The position numbers and the translations under genes were made by a program. A stretch of 64,000 bases of DNA, from assembly GCA_963662155.1 (NCBI GenBank), contig OY759275.1, forward strand, positions 1,130,001 through 1,194,000, given 5' to 3'. A model generated the notes under the pieces. The model saw only the letters and a program-made list of their open reading frames with translations. It did not search any database and was not told where the DNA came from. The DNA is from Lamellibrachia columna. Taxonomy: Eukaryota; Annelida; Polychaeta; Sabellida; Siboglinidae. Position 1 is the stretch's first letter; each line of letters starts with the position of its first letter. This document shows, in pieces, positions 12,780 through 25,300 of the stretch.

Positions 12780-14336
12780 ACACACAAATACCCCATGTGC
12801 TTTCTTGGCCCCAATCAAATACCCCATGTGCTTTCTTGGCCCCAATCGCAAGAATTCATTTGGGCCCCAGTCACATTGTGTAGCAATTCAATCAGGCATC
12901 AATCATATTGTGTAACAATTCATTCAGGCATCATTCATATTGTGTAACAATTCTTTCAGGCACCAAGGATGTTGTGTAAACATTCATTCAGGCCCCAAGG
13001 GTATTGTGTAAACATTCATTCAGGCACCAAGGGTATTGTGTAACAATTCATTCAGGCCACAAGGGCATTGTGTAACAATTCATTCAGGCCCCAAGGGTAT
13101 TGTGTAACAATTCATTCAGGCCACAAGGGTATTGTGTAACAATTCATTCAGGCCACAAGGGTATTGTGTAACAATTCATTCAGGCCACAAGGGTATTGTG
13201 TAACAATTCATTCAGGCACCAAGGGTATTGTGTAACAATTCATTCAGGCTACAAGGGTATTGTGTAAACATTCATTCAGGCACCAAGGGTATTGCGTAAC
13301 AATTCATTCAGGCCACAAGGGTATTGTGTAACAATTCATTCAGGCCACAAGGGTATTGTGTAACAATTCATTCAGGCCACAAGGGTATTGTGTAAACATT
13401 CATTCAGGCACCAAGGGTATTGTGTAACAATTCATTCAGGCCCCAAGGGTATTGTGTAACAATTCATTCAGGCCACAAGGGTATTGTGTAAACATTCATT
13501 CAGGCACCAAGGGTATTGTGTAACAATTCATTCAGGCCACAAGGGTATTGTGTAACAATTCATTCAGGCCACAAGGGTATTGTGTAACAATTCATTCAGG
13601 CCACAAGGGTATTGTGTAACAATTCATTCAGGCCACAAGGGTATTGTGTAAACATTCATTCAGGCACCAAGGGTATTGTGTAACAATTCATTCAGGCCCC
13701 AAGGGTATTGTGTAACAATTCATTCAGGCCACAAGGGTATTGTGTAAACATTCATTCAGGCACCAAGGGTATTGTGTAACAATTCATTCAGGCCACAAGG
13801 GTATTGTGTAACAATTCATTCAGGCCACAAGGGTATTGTGTAACAATTCATTCAGGCCACAAGGGTATTGTGTAACAATTCATTCAGGCCACAAGGGTAT
13901 TGTGTAACAATTCATTCAGGCCACAAGGGTATTGTGTAACAATTCATTCAGGCCACAAGGGTATTGTGTAACAATTCATTCAGGCCACAAGGGTATTGTG
14001 TAATAATTCATTCAGGCACCAAGGGTATTGTGTAACAATTCATTCAGGCCCCAAGGGTATTGTGTAACAATTCATTCAGGCCACAAGGGTATTGTGTAAC
14101 AATTCATTCAGGCCACAAGGGTATTGTGTAACAATTCATTCAGGCCACAAGGGTATTGTGTAACAATTCATTCAGGCCCCAAGGGTATTGTGTAACAATT
14201 CATTCAGGCCCCAAGGGTATTGTGTAACAATTCATTCAGGCACCAAGGGTATTGTGTAACAATTCATTCAGGCCCCAAGGGTATTGTGTAACAATTTATT
14301 CAGGCACCAAGGGTATTGTGTAAACATTCATTCATA
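12780..14336. repeat. 32 bp minisatellite, ~46 copies
   Basis: The unit is cattcaggccacaagggtat plus tgtgtaacaatt, with ccac, cacc and cccc variants and an aaacatt variant. Its left end has two copies of a ~33 bp piece with ccccatgtgctttcttggcc, and then degenerate units. An 8-unit (256 bp) block is duplicated at 13394-13650 and 13650-13906. Confidence 0.93.
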
Positions 14337-15552
14337 TTTAACAAGATTTAACAAGATTTGCCATCCAAGCCAAACGCCCAGATGGCAAGTGGACAAGGAA
14401 GCCATTGACTTATCGAGAGTCTAACAATGTTCATCTACTTATAACCTGCCCTCCTGAGATATGTGTCAACCTTGTTTTTAAACATATTCACGCTGCTAGC
14501 AGTTACACAATCTGTAGACAATTTGTTTCATTCATTTATTATCCTCTGTGAGAACGAGTGCTTCCTGATGTCCAATCTACATTGATCCTTTACTAATTTT
14601 ACCTCATGTCCTCTAGTTCTGCTATCCTTCTTGAGTGAGAAAAACATACTTCTATAAATATTTTCATACCCATTCAATATCTTTAAAACTTCAATCTGAT
14701 CTCCTCTTAACCTCCTTGTCTCTAGAGTTGTTAAACCACATTCTTCATAACTAAGGTCTCTCAGTTCTGGAATCATTTTAGTTGCTCTCCTTTGTATGCG
14801 TTCAAGCATATCTATATCCTTCTTACGATATGGTCTCCATGCTTGTATACAGTATTGCTTTATAAAGAGGTATAATTAACTTTTTTTACTTGTATGTTAT
14901 GTTTCTTCTAATCAATCCAAGAATTTGATTACCCTTTGAAGCTGCAATACCACACTGCTCTGAAACTTTCATATCAGCGCTTATTGTAACTCCTAAGTCC
15001 TTTTCTTTTACAGTAGTACCCAGAACAGTATCTCCCATTTTATAGTTTACATTCAAGTTCCCATGTCCTGTATGTAGGCATTTACATTTCCCAAAATTGA
15101 ACAACATCTGCCATTTCTCAGACCATTTCACTAATCTGTCTAGATCATTTTGTAAATGTTGTTTATCACCATCAGTATTAACCTTTCTAAACAGTTTTGT
15201 GTCATCCGCAAATTTCAGTACGTTATGTGTTATACTGTCATCCAAGTCATTGATATATATTAAGAATAATATAGGTCCTAATACTGATCCCCACTCAAAA
15301 CCGATTTCCAATTTGAAACTTCTCCATCTACTACAACTCGTTGTCTTCTGTCAGTCAGCCATTGTTCTATCCAGTCAGTTATGCTATCCCCGATACCATG
15401 GGCTTTTAATTTAAGTAGTAATCTTTGATGTGGCACTTTGTCAAAAGCTTTCTGAAAATCTAAGTAGATAATATCTACTGGCGATCCCACGTCTATCCAC
15501 TTAGTGATTTCTTCCAAAAAACATAACATATTTGTTAAGCATGACCTCGCTT
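14337..15552 (-). mobile_element. CR1/Jockey-like LINE, 5'-truncated, frameshifted
   Basis: The minus strand encodes most of a reverse transcriptase: PVDIIYLDFQKAFDKVPHQR in one frame. A shift follows near 15290, then GSVLGPILFLIYINDLDDSI and the catalytic FADDTKLF. The C-terminal tail at 14528-14809 reads ECGLTTLETRRLRGDQ. The 3' end has a short UTR and two tandem ttaaatctt-type copies at 14337-14360. The 5' end is cut inside the RT near RSCLTNML. The 3' tail matches the copy at 58785-59205. Confidence 0.85.
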
Positions 15553-16178
15553 TAAGGAATATGTTGCACTAACCCTAACTCTAACCCACTAACCTTAACA
15601 ATGTGCAGCAGAAATGTAACAAGTCAGTTTGTTTTCTTCACTATTTTATTAAAACTACTTTATAAGAAAAATAGGCAACATTTAACAGTGTTCAGATTTT
15701 TTTTTAATGAATACACCATTTGAAATACTGATCTGTAATAAATATATGTTGATAAATAGAAGTCATGTCTCTTAAACTTGGTTGTTTAAGATTCATCAAA
15801 TAATGTTTAGTTTGGAAACAATGTATGATCAACAGTGCATATTGCTGCTAGTGTCAATGCACAGATAACTACAGACTGTGTGTGCAGTGTATCTTAAATA
15901 ATAATGTCACCATATGTCACAGGGTGTTATAAGTCACTTGAGGAAAGACAGATTGGTTGCCATGGGACAGTGAAGTCATCCAGTGACTTCATCCAGTGTC
16001 ATTATCCAGTGTCGTCATCCAGTGTCATCATCCAGTGACTTCATCCAGTGATCTCATCCAGTGTCGTTATCCAGTGTCGTCATCCAGTGACATAATCGAA
16101 TGATGTCATCCAATGATATCATCCAGTGTCCAGTGTAGTCACCCAGCGATGTCATCCAGTGACTGGATGGTTCATTCA
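15553..16178. other. Gene 3' flank with degenerate catccagtg repeat
   Basis: 15553-15970 is unique AT-rich sequence. 15975-16170 holds ~14 irregular 11-14 bp copies of catccagtg, directly abutting the E19 stop and so probably in the 3' UTR. Confidence 0.6.
15645..15650 (-). promoter_or_regulatory. Possible polyadenylation signal AATAAA
   Basis: AATAAA on the minus strand, about 530 nt past the E19 stop and before the LINE copy at 14337-15552. It is the nearest canonical hexamer I see in that direction. A single hexamer in AT-rich sequence is weak evidence. Confidence 0.25.
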
Positions 16179-16307
16179 CTAGCTGGTTGTTGGAAGTTGG
16201 CTGAGAACCCAGGTGAGCATCTTGGCGTGTTTGAGGAAGCCACCACTGCTCGGATCAAACAGCTGTTCCAAGACCTGCATGTTTGCCCTGGTCACCTCAA
16301 ATGGAAT
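16179..16307 (-). CDS. CFAP54: CFAP54-like terminal exon E19 with stop
   Basis: 43 codons including TAG at 16181-16179. It reads IPFEVTRANMQVLEQLFDPS and ends VLSQLPTTS. The acceptor is tgtttcctttcag, with a good pyrimidine tract, and entry is phase 0, matching E18. It ends the chain with a total length divisible by three, which supports it as the last coding exon. A degenerate catccagtg repeat follows directly in the presumed 3' UTR. Confidence 0.75.
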   Translation of the reverse strand: MPFEVTRANMQVLEQLFDPSSGGFLKHAKMLTWVLSQLPTTS

Positions 16308-19300
16308 CTGAAAGGAAACAGTCTTTGCATAAGGTTTTGGCATCAAATCTGATCTGTTCGTTTACTGGAGAGGAGGGTCACAGACATGTCTTACCTAGAA
16401 ATTTCTTACCTTGACATGTCTTACCTAGACCTGTCTTACCTTGACATGTCTTACCTAGACATGTCTTACCTAGACATGTCTTACCTTGACATGTCTTACC
16501 TAGACATGTCTTACCTAGACATGTCTTACCTAGACCTGTCTTACCTTGACATGTCTTACCTAGACATGTCTTACATTGACATGTCAATCTAGAAAAAACA
16601 CCTTTTATCGAGAAATGCTTTGGTATTTTAAAACTAATTGAAATTCAAGCAATAGGCAATAGAGACCCAAAAATGTCATCTTGATTTCTCCAGTCGAGCA
16701 GTGAAATCATTTTCATTGAAATAGTTGTCATTCCAGTTGTTTGTAAAACAATCCAGTGCATGGTTTAAGTAATCATTGCACAGTCATCTGATAATGTTCT
16801 GGACTATTCAATTAATATTGTTTAGTTTGCTCACAAATGTATGTTGTGCGCAGGCATGGCTGCGTGGGCGTGCCTGCGTGGGCGTGCCTGCGTGGGCGTG
16901 CCTGCGTGGGCGTGCAGCATGTGGGTGCATGTAACCAAAATAAAGTTATATTGTATTTTTCTTTACTCCACTTTACCTGTTAAAAACTTATAAATATGTA
17001 ATAAAGAATTTATTCATTTTACAGAAACTCTCTTTTCATTTGATTTAGCCCATCACAAATCATGTTCATTGATGTCCAAATCTGTAGTGTGTGAACAGTC
17101 GAAGTAATAGTGTAAGTAATAGTGTAAGTAATAGTCTAAATTATAGTTTATAGAGTGTGGCTGTGAGTTACCTGGATATGTTCTATTAAGACAGAGTGTG
17201 ACTGTGAGTTACCTGGATATGTTCTATTAAGACAGAGTGTGACTGTGAGTTACCTGGATGTGTTCTATTAAGACAGAGTGTGACTGTGAGTTACCTGGAT
17301 GTGTTCTATTAAGACAGAGTGTGACTGTGAGTTACCTGGATATGTTCTATTAAGACAGAGTGTGACTGTGAGTTACCTGGATATGTTCTATTAAGACAGA
17401 GTGTGACTGTGAGTTACCTGGATGTGTTCTATTAAGACAGAGTGTGACTGTGAGCTACCTGGATATGTTCTATTAAGACAGAGTGTGACTGTGAGTTACC
17501 TGGATATGTTCTATTAAGACAGAGTGTGACTGTGAGTTACCTGGATGTGTTCTATTAAGACAGAGTGTGACTGTGAGTTACCTGGATATGTTCTATTAAG
17601 ACAGAGTGTGACTGTGAGTTACCTGGATATGTTCTATTAAGACAGAGTGTGGCTGTGAGTTACCTGGATATGTTCTATTAAGACAGAGTGTGGCTGCGAG
17701 TTACCTGGATATGTTCTATTAAGACAGAGTGTGACTGCGAGTTACCTGGATATGTTCTATTAAGACAGAGTGTGACTGTGAGTTACCTGGATGTGTTCTA
17801 TTAAGACAGAGTGTGACTGTGAGTTACCTGGATATGTTCTATTAAGACAGAGTGTGACTGTGAGTTACCTGGATGTGTTCTATTAAGACAGAGTGTGACT
17901 GTGAGTTACCTGGATATGTTCTATTAAGACAGAGTGTGACTGTGAGCTACCTGGATATGTTCTATTAAGACAGAGTGTGACTGTGAGTTACCTGGATATG
18001 TTCTATTAAGACAGAGTGTGACTGTGAGTTACCTGGATATGTTCTATTAAGACACAGTGTGACTGTGACTTACCTGGATATGTTCCTCAGTGGTCCCAGC
18101 GTTCCCAATGGTGGCACTAGTTGGTGTCCCTGCCAAGGTTATTCCCATGGCTGTGGTGTGACCACTGGACAAGACTGGCGGAGATGACCGCTGCTCTTCA
18201 ATGAACATAGTCTGCATTGTCTCGTCGGATGCACTGACCACTCGCAGCAACTTGAGCACATCAGACATACATTGACCAAGCAACACCTGCAACACAAATG
18301 ATTAGGATCTGTGATTACAAGGATCCTTCATTTGGGTCTTGATTAGGACCTGTGATTAGGACATTTGATTAGGATCAAATATCAGGAGGATATGTGAATT
18401 AAAAGGATATGTTACTATGATCTATGATCATGAACTATGATAATGATCTATGGTTACAACCTATGATTATGATCTATGATTACAATCTATAATTACAATC
18501 TATAATTGTTGGTTGTTCAGTCAAGTTCCACTGACTTACCTCAATTTGTTGAGTCAAGTGCCACTGACTCACCTTAAGTCGGTGAGTGAAGTGCCACTGA
18601 CTCACCTCAAGTTGTTGAGTCAAGTACCACTGACTCACCTCTAGTTGTTGAGTCAAGTGCCACTGACTCACCTCAAATTGTTGAGTCAAGTGCCACTGAC
18701 TCACCTCAAGTTGTTGAATCGAATGCCACTGACTCACCTCAAGTTGTTGAGTCAAGTGCCACTGACTCACCTCAAGTTGTTGAGTCAAGTGCCACTGACT
18801 CACCTCAAGTTTTTGAATCAAGTACCACTGACTCACCTCTAGTTGTTGAGTCAAGTGCCACTGACTCACCTCAAGTTGTTGAATCAAGTGCCACTGACTC
18901 ACCTCAAGTTGTTGAGTCAAGTGCCACTGACTCACCTCAAGTTGTTGAGTCAAGTGCCACTGACTCACCTCAAGTTTTTGAATCAAGTGCCACTGACTCA
19001 ACTCAAGTTGTTGAGTCAAGTGCCACTGACTCACCTTAAGTTGTTGAGTCAAGTGCCACTGACACACCTCAAGTTGTTGAATCAAGTGCCACTGACTCAA
19101 CTCAAGTTGTTGAGTCAAGTGCCACCTACTCATCTCAAGTTGTTGAGCCAAGTGCCACTGACTCACCTCAAGTTGTTCGTCACGTTTCAACTTTGGAGAC
19201 GCAGCCTTGATGCGCATCTGTTTCTTGCTGCCCTTGCTGGACGTCATGGAAACACTGGATGGCTCCTTCTTGACCATCTCCTCCAGGGTGATCTCTGCTC

Positions 19301-22300
19301 GCTGCTTCAACACGGTCAGTCTGCAGTGGACAACAACTGTGGTCAGTTCTTGACACAGCAGATAGCTTTACCTAAAGTTATAATCCATCAGCATAATTCT
19401 CCATTTAGAGGGCTGGGTTTCAATAATTCTTCTGCCTTTTCATAGTTTGGGTGATTGTGTTCACCCCACGTTGTCTCAGCTCATTCAGCTCGACAAAGTT
19501 TGGGTGACTGTGTTCACCCCACGTTGTCTCAGCTCATTCAGCTCGACAAAGTTTGGGTGACTGTGTTCACCCCACGTTGTCTCAGCTCATTCAGCTCGAC
19601 AAAGTTTGGGTGATTGTGTTCACCCCACGTTGTCTCAGCTCATTCAGCTCGACAAAGTTTGGGTGACTGTGTTCACCCCACGTTGTCTCAGCTCATTCAG
19701 CTCGACAAAGTTTGGGTGACTGTGTTCACCCCACGTTGTCTCAGCTCATTCAGCTCGACAAAGTTTGGGTGACTGTGTTCACCCCACGTTGTCTCAGCTC
19801 ATTCAGCTCGACAAAGTTTGGGTGACTGTGTTCACCCCACGTTGTCTCAGCTCATTCAGCTCGACAAAGTTTGGGTGACTGTGTTCACCCCACTTTGTCT
19901 CAGCTCATTCAGCTCGACAAAGTTTGGGTGATTGTGTTCACCCCACGTTGTCTCAGCTCATTCAGCTCGACAAAGTTTGGGTGACTGTGTCCACCCCACG
20001 TTGTCTCAGCTCATTCAGCTCGACAAAGTTTGGGTGACTGTGTTCACCCCACGTTGTCTCAGCTCATTCAGCTCGACAAAGTTTGGGTGACTGTGTTCAC
20101 CCCACGTTGTCTCAGCTCATTCAGCTCGACAAAGTTTGGGTGACTGTGTTCACCCCACGTTGTCTCAGCTCATTGAGCTCGATAAAGTTTGGGTGACTGT
20201 GTTCACCCCACGTTGTCTCAGCTCATTCAGCTCGACAAAGTTTGGGTGACTGTGTTCACCCCATGTTGTCTCAGCTCATTGAGCTCGACAAAGTTTGGGT
20301 GACTGTGTTCACCCCACGTTGTCTCAGCTCATTGAGCTCGACAAAGTTTGGGTGATTGTGTTCACCCCACGTTGTCTCAGCTCATTCAACTCGACAAAGT
20401 TTGGGTGATTGTGTTCACCCCACGTTGTCTCAGCTCATTCAGCTCGACAAAGTTTGGGTGATTGTGTTCACCCCACGTTGTCTCAGCTCATTGAGCTCGA
20501 CAAAGTTTGGGTGATTGTGTTCACCCCACGTTGTCTCAGCTCATTCAGCTCGACAAAGTTTGGGTGACTGTGTTCACCCCACGTTGTCTCAGCTCATTCA
20601 GCTCGACAAAGTTTGGGTGATTGTGTTCACCCCACGTTGTCTCAGCTCATTCAGCTCGACAAAGTTTGAGTGACTGTGTTCACCCCACGTTGTCTCAGCT
20701 CATTGAGCTCGACAAAGTTTGGGTGATTGTGTTCACCCCACGTTGTCTCAGCTCATTCAGCTCGACAAAGTTTGGGTGACTGTGTTCACCCCACGTTGTC
20801 TCAGCTCATTCAGCTCGACAAAGTTTGGGTGACTGTGTTCACCCCACGTTGTCTCAGCTCATTGAGCTCGACAAAGTTTGGGTGATTGTGTTCACCCCAC
20901 GTTGTCTCAGCTCATTCAGCTCGACAAAGTTTGGGTGACTGTGTTCACCCCACGTTGTCTCAGCTCATTCAGCTCGACAAATTTGCCTCTGTATATAGAC
21001 AGTGGTGGATATGTGAATGAATAGTCTTTGAGCAGTAACTGCAGTGTGGCTGAATACTTCTCATTGTTTAGAAAGGTTAATAATGATGGTGATAAACAAC
21101 ATTTACAAAACGTGTAGACACTTAGTTAAATGGTCTGAGAAATGGCAGATGTTATTCAATTTAGTAACATAGTAAGAAGATATAACAAGAAGACACTCCA
21201 AGTGGTCAGGGAGACCATTAGCTGACATAGTAAGAAGATATAACAAGAAGACACTCCAAGTGGTCAGGGAGACCATTAGCTGACATAGTAAGAAGATATA
21301 ACAAGAAGACACTCCAAGTGGTCAGGGAGACCATTAGCTGACATAGTAAGAAGATATAACAAGAAGACACTCCAAGTGGTCAGGGAGACCATTAGCTGAC
21401 ATAGTAAGAAGATATAACAAGAAGACACTCCAAGTGGTCAGGGAGACCATTAGCTGACATAGTAAGAAGATATAACAAGAAGACACTCCAAGTGGTCAGG
21501 GAGACCATTAGCTGACATAGTAAGAAGATATAACAAGAAGATGCTCCAAGTGGTCAGGGAGACCGTTAGCTGACATAGTAAGAAGATATAACAAAAAGAT
21601 ACGTGGTCAGGGAGACCATTAGCTGACATATTAAGAAGATATAACAAGATGCGTGGTCAGGGAGACCATTAGCTAACTTAGTAACAAGTTATAACAAGAA
21701 GACGCGTGGTCAGGGAGACCATTAGCTAACATAGTAACAAGATATAACAAGAAGACGCATGGTCAGGGAGACCATTTGCTAACATAGTAAGAATATATAA
21801 CAAGAAGACGTGTGGTCAGGGAGACCATTAGCTAACATAGTAACAAGATATAACAAGAAGATGCGTGGTCAGGGAGACCATTTGCTAACATAGTAAGAAG
21901 ATATAACAAGAAGACGCGTGGTCAGGGAGACCATTTGGTAACATAGTAAGAAGATATAACAAGAAGATGTGTGGTCAGGGAGACCATTAGCTAACATAGT
22001 AAGAAGATATAACAAGAAGATGCATGGTCAGGGAGACCATTAGCTAACATAGTAAGAAGATATAACAAGAAGATGCGTGGTCAGGGAGATCATTAGCTAA
22101 CATAGTAAGAAGATATAACAAGAAGATGCGTGGTCAGGGAGACCATTAGCTGACATAGTAAGAAGATATAACAAGAAGATGCGTGGTCAGGGAGACTATT
22201 AGCTGACATAGTAAGAAGATATAACAAGAAGATGCGTGGTCAGGGAGACCATTAGCTGACATAGTAAGAAGATATAACAAGAAGATGCGTGGTCAGGGAG

Positions 22301-25300
22301 ACCATTAGCTGACATAGTAAGAAGATATAACAAGAAGATGCGTGGTCAGGGCGACCATTTGGTAACATAGTAAGAAGATATAACAAGAAGATGCGTGGTC
22401 AGGGAGACTATTAGCTGACATAGTAAGAAGATATAACAAGAAGATGCGTGGTCAGGGAGACCATTAGCTGACATAGTAAGAAGATATAACAAGAAGATGC
22501 GTGGTCAGGGAGACCATTAGCTGACATAGTAAGAAGATATAACAAGAAGATGCGTGGTCAGGGAGACCATTAGCTGACATAGTAAGAAGATATAACAAGA
22601 AGATGCGTGGTCAGGGAGACCATTTGGTAACATAGTAAGAAGATATAACAAGAAGATGCGTGGTCAGGGAGACCATTAGCTAACATAGTAAGAAGATATA
22701 ACAAGAAGATGCGTGGTCAGGGAGACCATTAGCTAACATAGTAAGAAGATATAACAAGAAGATGCGTGGTCAGGGAGACCATTAGCTAACATAGTAAGAA
22801 GATATAACAAGAAGATGCGTGGTCAGGGAGACCATTAGCTGACATAGTAAGAAGATATAACAAGAAGACGTGTGGTCAGGGAGACCATTAGCTGACATAG
22901 TAAGAAGATATAACAAGAAGACGTGTGGTCAGGGAGACCATTAGCTGACATAGTAAGAAGATATAACAAGAAGACGTGTGGTCAGGGAGACCATTAGCTG
23001 ACATAGTAAGAAGATATAACAAGAAGATGCATGGTCAGGGAGACCATTAGCTAACTAAGAGTCCAACAACCTCTAACCTATGTGTCACCCGATATAGATA
23101 TCTGTGAATTCTGTATTCCAACCTATTGACAATGCTGGCATTATATAATCAGTAGATAATTTATTCCATTCATTTATTGTCCTCAGTGAACATAAATACT
23201 TTTACAGAGCGGTTCTCGTCTAAAACTGATTATATAAAAGTACCACTTATGAAATGTTATGCCAATGACATGTCAGCAAGATAAACAGACAAACACCTGA
23301 AGTCTTATGAAATGTTATGCCAATGACATGTCAACAAGATAAACAGACAAACACCTGAAGTCTATTACCTGTCATGAAGATCGACGAGCTGTGTCTGGGA
23401 CACCCACATCATGGATGACGTCGTCCTGTCTGGCTTCTTGGAGGTGGCGAATAGCAGCATCACTTGTTTGTCCGGAGAGATGATGTGGTCTGTGACATCA
23501 TGTTTCATACTACTGCCAACTGTCAACAGCGCAAGATTGGATTGCTACAAGTTGATGACATGGTCCATCACGTCAAGTTTCATACTACTGCCAACTGTAG
23601 ACAACACAAGATTGGATTGCTACAAGTTGATGACATGGTCCATCACGTCAAGTTTCATACTACTGCCAACTGTCAACAGCACAAGATTGGATTGCTACAA
23701 GTTGATGACATGGTCCATCACGTCAAGTTTCATACTACTGCCAACTGTCAACAGCACAAGATTGGATTGCTACAAGTTGATGACATGGTCCATCACGTCA
23801 AGTTTCATACTACAGCCAACTGTCAACAGCACAAGATTGGATTGCTACAAGTTGATGACATGGTCCATCACGTCAAGTTTTATACTACTGCCAACTGTAG
23901 ACAACACAAGATTGTATTGCTACAAGTTGATGACATGGTCCATCACGTCAAGTTTCATACTACTGCCAACTGTAGACAATGCAAGATTGTATTGCTACAA
24001 GTTGATGACATGGTCCATCACGTCAAGTTTCATACTACTGCCAACTGTCAACAGCGCAAGATTGTATTGCTACAAGTTGATGACATGGTCCATCACGTCA
24101 AGTTTCATACTACAGCCAACTGTAGACAACGCAAGATTGTATTGCTACAAGTTGATGACATGGTCCATCACGTCAAGTTTCATACTACTGCCAACTGTCA
24201 ACAGCGCAAGATTGTATTGCTACAAGTTGATGACATGGTCCATCACGTCAAGTTTCATACTACAGCCAACTGTAGACAACGCAAGATTGTATTGCTACAA
24301 GTTGATGACATGGTCCATCATGTCAAGTTTCATACTACTGCCAACTGTCAACAGCACAAGATTGGATTGCTACAAGTTGATGACATGGTCCATCACGTCA
24401 AGTTTTATACTACTGCCAACTGTAGACAACACAAGATTGTATTGCTACAAGTTGATGACATGGTCCATCACGTCAAGTTTCATACTACTGCCAACTGCCA
24501 ACAGCACAAGATTGGATTGCTACACGTTGATGACATGGTCCATCACGTCAAGTTTCATACTACTGCCAACTGTCAACAGCACAAGACTGGATTGCTACAA
24601 GTTGATGACATGGTCCATCACGTCAAGTTTCATACTACTGCCAACTGTCAACAGCACAAGACTGGATTGCTACAAGTTGATGACATGGTCCATCACTGCC
24701 AACTGTAGACAACACAAGATTGAAACTGTAGGGCTATGTTTAGTATGAGTTTTTCCTACCAGAGGACAGCTTGCATTTAGGTTCTTCTGCCTCAAGGGGA
24801 CAGCACTTAAATATAAACCTAGTCAAACCTAGTCACAAATGGCAGTTTGCCATCCCACATCAAAAGGGAAAGACAACCATATGATATTTGAGCCTTCTGC
24901 TACATGTTTAGATAGCAAGGCCCTCAGTCCAGGTAGTAGGTGGTTACACATGTTTAGATAGCAAGGCCCTCAGTCCAGATAGGAGGTGGTTACACATGTT
25001 TAGATAGCAATGCCCTCAGTCCAGGTAGTAGGTGGTTACACATGTTTAGATAGCAAGGCCCTCAGTCCGGATAGGAGGTGGTTACACATGTTTAGATAGC
25101 AAGGCCCTCAATCCAGGTAGTAGGTGGTTACACGTGTTTAGATAGCAAGGCCTTCAGTCCAGGTGTTTAGATAGCAATGCCCTCAGTCCAGGTAGTAGGT
25201 GGTTACACATGTTTACATAGCAAGGCCCTCAGTCCAGGTAGTAGGTAGTTACACATGTTTAGATAGCAAGGCCCTCAGTCCAGGTGTTTAGATAGCAAGG

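Noticed and set aside
23411..24748. 445- and 414-codon plus-strand frames
   Set aside because: Antisense to E16 and its acceptor array; periodic at 25 codons.
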